A DNA stretch of 64,000 nt from Apis mellifera. Lineage: Eukaryota > Arthropoda > Insecta > Hymenoptera > Apidae. How positions within the stretch are numbered: position 1 is the first letter of the stretch; each line of letters begins with the position of its first letter. A model generated the notes under the pieces. The model saw only the letters and a list, made by a program, of their open reading frames with translations, did no database searches and had not been told where the DNA came from. The position numbers and the translations under genes were made by a program. Shown in pieces: positions 12,535 to 22,441 of the stretch. Where the stretch lies: NCBI RefSeq assembly GCF_003254395.2, contig NC_037649.1:6977032-7041031 (forward strand), written 5' to 3'.

Positions 12535-14822
12535 GATGAGGCAATAGGTGTAGTACGGTTTTAGAGTCTGTTAACGCACGACACCGTCGACGGTTTATCC
12601 GGGTATGCACCAGATTCTGGCTGTGGACTTCTGTTTTATGTGGACATTAGGATGATCTGGCACGTGATTGACCGGGTAATATCTACGTAGGAACTCTAGT
12701 GGTTTTCAAATTCATCGAGGACACTCCCCACTCTCAGTTTCCGCGAAACAGGGATTTCAATTGTGCAAAATTCGAGGCAACGTACTCAAATTTTTCATTG
12801 TTATACCGATACTGTTGCAAACGGAACGATTTAACACGTGAGTAATTTTCTTTTTTTTTTTTTTTTCAATTTTCTCAATTGGAATATTTTAATCGTGCAA
12901 AAATTCGATTATTGTTCTCAAAATAAATAATACGTATCGATATTATTATTATTTTTTTTTTATTACATTGTGCTAAGAAATTTCTTTTTCTCGTACTTTA
13001 CAATTACTTATTACTCAATTTAAGAAAGGATTATTAACAACAGTGATTATAAAAACTCCCATGTTCGAAATTGAAAAAACCCTCTATCCTCGTATATTAA
13101 AAACACTAATTACCGAATTATCGCTCTCCATTATCGGTTATTTACTTTAATTCTATGCAGCATATAATTTCAATCATTTGCAAGTCAATAAGAAAAAATT
13201 ACATCACTCGGTGTGTATTCATCGAGATTTCGAACGTATATATAAAACATAGGAATAACTGGACTGTGAATATTTACACCATTTAATATAAAAATGTATA
13301 CAGGGATATAATACACGTAACACGTGTAAAAAAATATTTCGAACGAAATTATTACGATACTCCCAACGTATTGTAATATATAAAACGAGATAATTTCCAC
13401 TCGAATTTTATTTCTACGTTTATAAATATAAATTCGTCTCCTAAGCGATAATTTATCCAATTATTTAACGATAATTCATCCCGAACGAGGAAGGAGGAGA
13501 ATACTTATGATATTGTGCAAAAACGCTCGTTTCGCAAGAATTTCCGCCAGGGAATTTCCGCCATAGTGGAACGATTCACGATCAATATGGCTCTACAATA
13601 GACGAAATTGGCTCTTGGCCGGATATCGCGCGTTCTTCCGAGACAATTCGACGTAATAAACATATCTTATCCGTATTTTTAGACGGCTAATTATAAGCAC
13701 ATAGTATCTAAAGGCCATAGCTAAGATATTTAGGATTAGGATATGAAATGATATCGATTCTTGGCATTTTGCTCGTTCTTTCCCTATCTTTCTTATTGTT
13801 GAACTCTTCTTCTTGAAGTGAAAATTCCTTCGATCCCGTGAAACAATCGTCGCATCGAGCGGATTACGAACGAAATCTCGAAGTTATATTTGCTATAGAC
13901 TCTCGAGGACGCACGTGTTACTACACGAGCCGGTCGAGTGATATCTTGTGTATAATTTTAATTGTACTTGACGTTGCAAAATAATATATTGCACATTTTA
14001 TATATAATTTTAACGAAACTTTCGTGGAAAGGGACGATTTAATTAAAAGAGATGATAAGAAAGAATAATTTATTTTTCTTTATTACTCTCGATGATCTTG
14101 TTATTATTGGTATTGATAAAAAATAATAATAATAATAATTGGGCAATCATCATTGCACGTGAATGAATGAAATGAAATAATGAGGGGCAAATAAATTACA
14201 CGAATTATATTTGCTATTTTTTTGTACCTTCATTCTTTTTATAATTTTTTTTTTTTCTTTTTACTTCAAGTTACTTTATACTTAAACTTGTACAAGATTT
14301 TATCATTATAATGTCGTGTAATGAGTATTATGACAGACGGTCGTTTCGAGAACAAAATATGAAGTTTCCAATCTTTCCTTTGAAATTTAATCACACGATC
14401 TTCTCTTAATTGATTAACAAAACAAGAATTCGTTTCGATCTCGATCAATGGAAGGAGAAAAGAGAAAAAAAAAGAACGGTCAATTTACGTTAATATAAAC
14501 TTGTTTCTACCATTGTTTGAATCACAGCCTCCCTCCTCGTTTAATTCCGGCACATAGATAGAAATATCATTTCAGCGTGTCCAAAAATCGACCGCGCATA
14601 AATTTTATTTTCTCTTGTAGTCGCATTATAAGATCACCATCCCAAGAAACGTCATCCCTGCGGAACCTTTAACTTCATACTTTGCCAAAACATTATCTCG
14701 ATAAATCGCGCGTTTTCCACGTGTGTAGTAAAGGCAGACACGGTATCGTCGTTTATATATATATATGCGCCTCTCGTGGCGACCGACCACGAGGGACGAC
14801 CGCCTCGTGCCAAGGTGATAAT
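12535..14822. other. Intergenic between the two troponin C genes
   Basis: Should contain the 5'UTR and promoter of the downstream troponin C gene (just above 12534) and the 3' flank of the upstream one. A CATAAAACAG element on the minus strand at about 12630-12640 could act as a weak TATA. Otherwise the stretch is AT-rich with poly-T runs (near 12850-12866 and 12949-12961) and an AAT microsatellite near 14126-14139. No coding sequence is supported. Confidence 0.4.
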
Positions 14823-15972
14823 TTAGCCTGTCATGACCTCCATGAATTCTGAAATCGTGAAAACGATCTTTGTTTGATTCCTCGAATTACATTCGTAATT
14901 TCGAAAGATAACACGATCCTTTTGATGGATTGATCTAGCAGACGAATGATGTGGCAATAATAATTGTAACATTGTAATAACGATTCGACATTTTCTTATT
15001 CTCACTTTCAACATCTTCATCTACATATGAAATCGTAAGTTCATTAAAATAATGAACTTTTTTTCAATTAAATATATATATATTTGTATAAGTTTTTCCT
15101 CTCCTGTTCACATGATTCTGTCTGCACAAATCTTAAAGAATCACACGTACCCTCAAAATCGACCGTGCCCGAACCATCAGCGTCCACCTCATCGATGATC
15201 ATGTCCAACTCCTCGGGGGACAACGCATCGTCCAATTCGTGAAGAATGTCTCTGAACACATCGGTGGTGATGTAACCGTTTCCCTCCTTGTCATACAAGC
15301 GGAACGCTTCGCGCAATTCTTGCTGCATTGCCTCTGTGTCCGTGTCCTCTTCCATGAATCGGGAGGCTAAGCCACAAAATTCTTCGAAATTCATTTCCCC
15401 GGATCCTGAGCAAGGGAAAAAGTGATCGATTATCGGTGAGATTTGTTTGTTGATTGTACGTGAAAATTCTTATTTCCAGATATATGGATAGATACCGAAT
15501 GGATCGTATTCACCGATGACCGAGTTGAGCTGCGCGGATGGAATTTTCATCCCCATCATACTCAAAATGGTGCCAACTGTGTCGGTGGTGATTGTTCCCT
15601 TCTTGTCGGGATCGAACGCTTCGAAACCCATTTTCAACTCTGCAAAGTCGAGGATAAAAAAAAAAAAGAAAAAAGAAGAAAAAAGAAATCGTTAATTTTA
15701 AATCTTTCGAAAGAAAAATTCTTATTTAATGATTATTTTTTTTCTTTCTTCTTGGAAAATTACAAATACTCACGTGCAATTTGATCTTTGCTGAGTTGAA
15801 TCTCATCCTAAAAAAATATGAGTTCGTATTTATTAATAAGAGACTCGTTAATTGTAACAATTATCATCGATTGTAATAATACTACTCTTTCACTTTACGT
15901 ATTATTACAAACGAATATTCTTTAAATTTAATACAAAATCTGAAAGGTTTCTTTTTACTTTATATTTACCAT
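14823..15972 (-). CDS. TpnC4: Troponin C, one-calcium (F1 / TpnC4-like) type
   Basis: Five coding exons: 15970-15972 (ATG only, donor GTAAAT immediately after), 15774-15807, 15496-15639, 15151-15405 and 14823-14848; 153 aa with the same intron phases as its neighbour. Loop I (22-33) is dead. Loop II (58-69) reads DPFGSGEMNFEE: Phe replaces the coordinating Asp at position 3 and Pro sits at position 2, so Ca binding should be lost or weak. Loop III (DKEGNGYITTDV) is dead. Loop IV (135-146, DADGSGTVDFEE) is intact. A single working site IV is the hallmark of the insect F1 isoform used in asynchronous flight muscle for stretch activation; that function is inferred from the family. The C terminus (MEVMTG) is three residues shorter than in the neighbour. 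The ATG exon is the least certain part because it is defined by only one codon and a donor. Confidence 0.9.
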
Positions 15973-17851
15973 TTCGACGATATTATATTAAGAAATTTAA
16001 TCACAGAATCACAGAAGTTATCACAGAAGTAAAATGATTAAAAACTCCCGTCTGAACAATCGCTTCTTACTGTACCGATGGAAATTGTCACACTGAGCCT
16101 TAGTAAATTAATTAGTAGAGCTGCACAGACGCAATCACGCATTCTTATTAGCGTCGATAAACAGTCACCAATCATCTGTCGAGCTAAAGATACTATAAAA
16201 AGATTCTTAATTGGGACCCTTTGCGATGGTTCACGCTTTGCGAAACGTTATATAGCGTTTTGGCTGAACGAAATCGATGACAAACTACGTCGATGTTTAA
16301 ATCGATGAATGTTTCGCTTATCTTAATTGAATTTGTTAAATATTCCCAATACATTCGTTATCGAAATCTCCTTGATTAAAAATCTAAAGAAACATTCTTC
16401 TAATCTCAGACTAAAGAAGAACAATCTCAATTTTTAATAATTATTTATTCGACGCTAAGAATTTTTCGAAAACTCCCATTTTTTTTAAAACTGTGAATTC
16501 AACGAATCAAACGTATATTTTTATTACCAAAAAAATATCCGAAAAGAATAATAATTCAAAAAATTCATTCGTTCGATCGAAATTCATCGTTCTTCACAAC
16601 CATAATCCATCTATTGGCCCTTTTAACGAAGTGAAGCGAGGAAATCGAAATTGAGGACAATCGAAATAGATAAATTTCGCCCGGCGATGATTCATCCCAA
16701 CTTCGCGAGGCCGTTTCGCCGCAAAGGTGAGGGAAACGGAGCCACTTCGTTACATCATTTGGCAATGTCAAGCTCACGCGAATCCGGAACTGCGATTGGC
16801 AGGGGCCGTAGAAAGCCGATGACGCGGTGTTGCGTATAGCACCGGTCATTTCCACGGTGGGCGAGCAACGCAAACGATTATACCGATTGCGAGCCAGTCG
16901 ATCCAATACAGCGGTTTGATATTGGCATTGCGTCCTTTTAGAGTGATTGCAGTGGATTGCCAGCCCCGCGAGCGTGTAAAAAAGCTCGGCTGGCTGGCAC
17001 CCGCTTCTCAGAAAAGAGAACCCGAACGGACCGAATCTTGACCGACCTCCTTCGGCCAATCAGATCGGGAGCCTTCGACGATCCACCGGCTACGAACTAC
17101 TGACCTAATCGTCAAAAATAAAACGGCAGACACGGCCAATGATAATAATCGGCCATTGTGGTCGGGCAATTTTGCAATTTTGCAACAAACGGGAACGATA
17201 CAGGAGGAAAATCGTACGAATCGATTCAAATTTTTCTTTCCTTTTTTTTCTTTTTTTTATTTTCATCGATCGAGAGCAACCTCTCTTTCATTCCGGTTAT
17301 AATAGGGGATCGTTGAAATATTGACATTGACACGCGTATCTTTGGGCTGTCCGCCAGATTTAACGAAAGTCGATCCGACGAGGCGAGAACGAGGGCCGGG
17401 TTAGCGTTTCTCAACTAACGAGATCGGTCATTTTTCTTCGATCGTGTCGACATCGAGTGTGCATCATCGATGGATCGTTTATTGCGTATTTTATACGTGG
17501 AAAATTATACTTCGATATAAGAAACGAATTTCTTTGTTTCTGCTCAAACTTTCGAAAAATAACTATTTCTTTATATTCCCCATCTCTGATTACATTATTG
17601 TAATTCTATCATACGTTTTCAACAAAGCTTTTTATTGTATCTTCTCCAATAATAATAATAATAATAATGATAATAGCAAAATTAAACGTTGAAACGTTGC
17701 ACGTTGAGAAGCGCTGAAGCGTCGCACACTTGCGAAACGCGCGCAACGTGTAAAGAAGCCCAGAAGTAAACGAGAGATACGAGATCATCGTTTAATTCTT
17801 GTAAAACAGGTCGCGGTCCAATAATAAGTATCGAGTATCGCGAAAATTAAA
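15973..17851. other. Upstream flank of TpnC4-like gene and 3' flank of LRR gene
   Basis: No supported gene. The patch 16600-17420 is more GC-rich, with overlapping open frames on both strands that lack ATG starts or domains; it contains a good plus-strand donor (CAAAG followed by GTGAGG near 16725) and might hold a promoter or an untranslated exon. An AAT microsatellite lies at about 17648-17669. Confidence 0.4.
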
Positions 17852-19660
17852 TTAGATCGTGAACACTTCGCAGCCACGCTCGTATTTGGAATCGGGTCGC
17901 GAAACGGATGGAATGATCGCGCGGGAAGGATGGGGGGGGACTGGAGGAGCGATCGATCTCCGTTTCTCCAGCCCCCACAAACCCGATTGCGTCTCGATCG
18001 TCTCCATCGGCGACACGTAACTATTTCTATCGCTCTGCGAGCTCCTTCTCGATCTCGATCCCAGATGTCGAGAGATCCTAACCGGGGGCAACGGGGTCAC
18101 GTATCCATCCTCGTGCGACTTGGCGACGTACGAGCGCCGCCTCCTCCACTTCTCGTTCGCGTCCACACCTTTGGGAAGCACGATGGCGTCCAAGTTCCAA
18201 CGTTTGACCAGCATCACGCGTTTGCTGCCACGAAGCAACGTCGGGTGCCGCCTAATGAGCAGAAACGAGAGGAAACCGCCCACGAAGAAGAGGAGGAGAA
18301 GCGAAGCGATCAATAACGAGAGGACCAGAGTTTTGTCGGCGTTCGTCAACCAGGTCCTGGCCTCGTAAACGGGCCTCGAAGTTACGGCCAAGCAATTCAA
18401 CGGGGATATAAATATCCCGTTATCGTCGAGCAAACAGATCGTGTACGACGTCTGCGGATCGATATCCTCCACGAGATAAGACCGTTTCGCATTTCTCGCG
18501 CATCTGACGGTGTTGTACACGTTACCGTTGTCGAACCAGAGCAGAGTGACAGATTGGGTGAGATTGGGAAGGTTCACCAGTATGCTGGTGTCTAGGATCT
18601 TGGAGACGTAGAAATTGGGAAATCGGGGGTGGAGTTGAACGTCCGCTGCCGTCGAACGCAACTTGCGCGAGTTGTAAGTTTGTAGGGACGTGTCGGTTGC
18701 GTTGCAAGTGACACGGATCATTTTGTCGTTGTTGTTCTCGCTGGTGGTGGTAGATATTCGAGGGGTCGAAGTGAGGTTATTTCGATTCGTGGCGTGTTCG
18801 CTAGATGATCGTGGCGAGGTATTCGATATCGTGGCAGGGATGGTGGCAATGGACGACGACTGGTCGCAAGAGAAATTCGCCACAGCGAATGATTTTCCAG
18901 CGTTCATCGGTGGCGTGTTGCAAGTTGGATTGTCTATCAAGCCCGAGTGATCCTCCACGAAATCTTGCATCCATTTCAAGTTGCAATCGCAGTGCCAAGG
19001 ATTGTCTTGCACGTATACGTGGAAATGTTTAGCGGGGCTGATCACCGAATCCAACACCCCCTCTGGCAATGACGTTATCCTGTTTCTGTTCAATGTCAAG
19101 AGCAGTACGGACGAAGCTATCGGTTTCAAGGCGTCACGGGACACCGTGGCGACGTTCGAGTCGTGCAGGTAGAGCGCCTCGATTCTCGACACCCCCGCGA
19201 ACAATTTCTCGTCGACGGTTGATATAACGTTTCCGTACAACGATAACAATTTCAACTTGAACAACTCGCCCGCCCCCGTTATGTTCTTAAGCACTTCTCG
19301 ATCGTTGATGGCTTGGCAGAGTTCCAGATTGGTCAAAGAACCCGCGACCTCCTCGAGCAGATTAAATTCGGCCGACTTGACCGTGTTCTCTTGTATGCTC
19401 AGCTCTTGCAATTCTTCGAGGTGACGAAACATCGCCTTGCGCAAAGAGGAGATCTTGTTGTTCGCGATGATGATCTTGCTCGTTTTTTCGTAAATGGGCG
19501 AGGCAAACGCGTCGTCCTCTATTTCCTTGAGGGAGCATCGGTTCAACGTCAACTCATCGATCGACAAGCTGGTGTTCAGCCAATTCTTTCGAAGCGTGTT
19601 GTCCGAGAATTCGCAATCTTTCATCGACAATTTCACGGATCTCGCGTTCTTGCAGTTTGC
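17852..19660 (-). CDS. Leucine-rich-repeat single-pass membrane protein (5' exon missing)
   Basis: One long exon encodes about 602 aa after a likely acceptor (CTGCTGCAG) at 19661-19669; the frame continues to an ATG at 19684, but that start would give only a weak seven-residue hydrophobic leader, so a signal-peptide exon upstream is expected and was not located. Using the ATG numbering: divergent LRRs at 30-225 (for example LKLLSLYGNVIS, LLLTLNRNRITSLP), an LRR C-terminal cap with four Cys at 228-273 (NPWHCDCNLKWMQDF), a Ser/Thr-rich linker, a fibronectin-III-like region at about 350-435, a transmembrane helix at 452-477 and a basic, Pro/Ser-rich cytoplasmic tail ending CEVFTI. The layout suits an insect surface receptor or adhesion protein. 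The exact family is not recognised. Third-codon positions are GC-rich compared with flanks, which supports real coding. Confidence 0.8.
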   Translation of the reverse strand, partial: ANCKNARSVKLSMKDCEFSDNTLRKNWLNTSLSIDELTLNRCSLKEIEDDAFASPIYEKTSKIIIANNKISSLRKAMFRHLEELQELSIQENTVKSAEFNLLEEVAGSLTNLELCQAINDREVLKNITGAGELFKLKLLSLYGNVISTVDEKLFAGVSRIEALYLHDSNVATVSRDALKPIASSVLLLTLNRNRITSLPEGVLDSVISPAKHFHVYVQDNPWHCDCNLKWMQDFVEDHSGLIDNPTCNTPPMNAGKSFAVANFSCDQSSSIATIPATISNTSPRSSSEHATNRNNLTSTPRISTTTSENNNDKMIRVTCNATDTSLQTYNSRKLRSTAADVQLHPRFPNFYVSKILDTSILVNLPNLTQSVTLLWFDNGNVYNTVRCARNAKRSYLVEDIDPQTSYTICLLDDNGIFISPLNCLAVTSRPVYEARTWLTNADKTLVLSLLIASLLLLFFVGGFLSFLLIRRHPTLLRGSKRVMLVKRWNLDAIVLPKGVDANEKWRRRRSYVAKSHEDGYVTPLPPVRISRHLGSRSRRSSQSDRNSYVSPMETIETQSGLWGLEKRRSIAPPVPPHPSRAIIPSVSRPDSKYERGCEVFTI

Positions 19661-19953
19661 CTGCAGCAGAAATTTTAACAACATTACGCAATGCTCAGAG
19701 AACAGAGGAAATTAATTTTTAATTGTTAAAAAAAAAAGAAATATGAATTATAATCATAAATATTTTTTCATTATAAATACGTTATCTGAGCGAAACCTCT
19801 GATTGAAACAAGTTGCAATTTCATAGCGGTATAATATTCGATCAATTTATTCTTCTTAATGATGCAATACACGTCGTTGCTTGCATTTCCTTTTCGTGGA
19901 AATGCCGATTAATTACCGCTACAAAATCGTAACAACAAAATCCTTTATCCGAC

Positions 19954-20636
19954 TCAAACGAATGGTTGGAAAAAGTAGAAACGGAACTGGAAATATTCAT
20001 TATTGATCTCTCTCAGTACCTTAAAATCATTCTCAATATAGGTTGACACCACTTTTTCGATATTAGCGTCTCTCGGGATGGACGTGCAAATTATCGTGTC
20101 GCACGATTGAATCTGGCAATACGAGCTCGCCAATACTTTCCTTTCCTCGACCTCTCCATCCAAAGATTGTTGAAATTCCGACCATTTTTCAATATGCGTG
20201 TAATTTGTTGTTCTTTTAGGAAAGGTATCCGTAATCTTGTAGTTTAACATATTGAAAAATATGTAGCACGACCAGAACAAAAGTAGAGCGATTCCAAATG
20301 TCGAACCAAGAACTAGAAGTCTCCGCCAAACGAAACTGCACGCTCATCAACGTGCAAAATGATTATTTTTATATTATCTGATCGAATTGAAGACTGAATG
20401 GAAAAATTATTCTTTTCTTCGAGGCAATCATTAAATATCAAAATATTCAACTTTTTTATTTTTTTTTTTTTTTTGATTTTAATTACGCGTTAAAATACAG
20501 ATTTTCTTTTTTTTTTCGTATCCAATCTTCAATTAAAAGTTAGAAGAAAAAAATGAATTTTTCTCGTTCGATACCTTACTAATTCCTGAGATTTCGAAAT
20601 CTCAGTCGACGAGTTTTTCAACTTTTTGCCGAACAT
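19954..20636 (-). CDS. Small type II membrane protein, unknown family
   Basis: Two exons join in frame: 20575-20636 (ATG at 20634-20636, donor AAG/GTATCG) and 19954-20335 (acceptor TTTGCAG-like TGCAG), giving 147 aa. A short basic N terminus (MFGKKLKNSS) precedes one strong hydrophobic helix at about 25-45 (LLVLGSTFGIALLLFW), then an approximately 100-residue outer part with an N-glycosylation sequon (NYT) and three Cys near its middle (SYCQIQSCDTIIC). No domain is recognised. The exon lies between the LRR gene and the odorant-binding protein gene, both on the same strand, so it could also be a mis-joined exon of another transcript. The open frame above the ATG runs back to a stop, and other starts are possible. 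Confidence 0.45.
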
Positions 20637-20910
20637 GTACGCGCCTTGTCGACACTGCACGAAGGAACAACAATTGCAACTATCCGACGAACGTGCAATC
20701 TAATTGTTCTAGAAACGCGTGTCAATCTGTATATCCATCTGTTCTTCCTGATTGATTAATTTTATCGTATGTCGCTATTAGGCCTATTTGAACGCTATTA
20801 GGGAGGAAGGTAGCGATAAAAGGTGGGAATAATGAAATATTCTTTTAATCCTCTATAATTTTTCCGATTGCGGTAATAGACAAGTGCAAATAGATAAAAT
20901 ATAGATTGAT

Positions 20911-21737
20911 TCAGGGATAATTACGCATAGCTTTCAACATGCACAATTTGAAGCTAAGAGCGACGTCACACTCGTCGTTCACGTGCAAAACTGTAACATC
21001 GACATTTACGTTTCTATAATTTTAAATATTAAGAATATTGATAACAATTCGCGACAACAAATGCGATTTACTTACACTTCCTGTGAACGTCATCTTCGCA
21101 CGTTAACGCGATCTTATGGAAAAACGTTTTAAGATCTTCGTCATCGTGGTATCGTCCCTCGATAATCCCTGCTATGTTGTACGTGCTCAATTCGGAGCCA
21201 TTCATCTAAAGTAAAAATAAAGATGGAAAACGTGTTAATTTATTGGATGCACGTGGATGTCTTACCACGCCAGTTTGTTGCCAAATGCAAGCTAGGAAAC
21301 AGCCATAGTTCCTGAAATTTTCCTCCTCGTTTATTAATTTTATTCTTGCCTCCGACGAATCACGAAGTTTCTTCAATTCATCTGCAATTCGTGAAAAGTT
21401 CATTTTTTCGAGAAAGTTATATATAAAATAATTTTTGTAAATATGAATAATGAATTTCATAAATTTTATAAAATTAACGAGGAAGATCGTTTTACTATAA
21501 TAATCTCAACTTTACGAGATATTTTTTACTTACGAAATGTCATGTTTGATCGATCCACGCAGTCTGCAATATCTTGAAAAATATTGACGCTTCGTGCACG
21601 TAAATTTTGAACTCCCTATAATAGTACAATATCTTACAATTACATAAATGTATAATTTATGTAAATAATATATATATATAATCTATCCTTACAAAATAGA
21701 GGATAAACCAGAAATAAATGAACGATAAATTCTTCAT
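20911..21737 (-). CDS. Odorant-binding protein, classic six-cysteine
   Basis: Secreted carrier of small hydrophobic ligands, expected in sensillum lymph or other secretions. Five exons: 21693-21737, 21534-21615, 21266-21381, 21076-21205 and 20911-20990, all GT-AG and in phase, give 150 aa. The first exon encodes the signal peptide (MKNLSFIYFWFILYF). Six Cys follow at 34, 70, 74, 117, 132 and 141. The diagnostic spacings are present: three residues between C2 and C3 (CFLAC) and eight between C5 and C6 (CDVALSFKLC). C4 to C5 is 14 residues, slightly long for a classic OBP. The short C terminus ends 9 residues after C6. It stands alone in this window; most insect OBPs occur in clusters, so neighbours outside cannot be judged. 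Which named bee OBP it is cannot be told without a search. Confidence 0.93.
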
Positions 21738-21805
21738 GCTTCGAATTTATATACGCTTTCTTTCAACGCCACACTTGCAATATGTTATATGCAAGATATC
21801 ACTCG

Positions 21806-21813
21806 TTATATAG
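21806..21813 (-). promoter_or_regulatory. TATA-like element upstream of the OBP gene
   Basis: CTATATAA on the minus strand lies about 70 bp above the OBP start codon, leaving room for a short 5'UTR. A second TATATAA at about 21746-21753 is too close to the ATG for normal use. Confidence 0.3.
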
Positions 21814-22441
21814 AATAATGCAATAAAACCAAAAGATTATTATCAACACAGGAAATTATGTTCAAATTAAAATAATCGTATATACATATATATATATATA
21901 TACACACATGATAAGTATAATTACAATAGTTAAGTTATTATATAACATTTGAAAAACAAGAGAGAATTATTCACTGTGAACGAGCAACACTGTTCGGTCA
22001 AATATAATGTTACAACTTTGGACGTGAAACGAAATATCGTCGAAAAAGGAAATGAAAGAATTTTCGCATAGCTTTATTATAAATCAGTACAAATTTATTT
22101 CCATTTCAAACTTAAAGCAACACAGTTGGGTAAAATATATTTGGCAGATTTAAATCTAATTCCTTTGTAAATGAGTGAAACTACACAATGTATAACGTAT
22201 ATAAAATATTACCTTGTATAAAAGAAATATGAAACGCGACCAAATGTAGATACACTATCGATCAAAAATCAAATTTTCGATTCGAATTTTATTATATCAG
22301 TTCGAAGTTAATAAATCACAGATATCCACTTCAACTTCCTGAATTCCGATTTTTCCATACAAATTATTGAATTAATGATGATTTGAAACTTTTGATCGGC
22401 AGTGTACGTATCGAGGAGTCCAGATTTTTGTCACTTTTTTA

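Noticed and set aside
16565..17059. 164-codon frame on the minus strand
   Set aside because: Lacks an ATG at its start, has no domain and overlaps equal frames on the other strand; best explained by the GC-rich patch.
17930..19678. Several plus-strand frames of 60-130 codons
   Set aside because: Antisense shadows of the GC-rich LRR coding exon.
20560..20655. Alternative last exon for the OBP gene
   Set aside because: It would remove cysteines 5 and 6; the exon at 20911-20990 restores the OBP pattern in phase.
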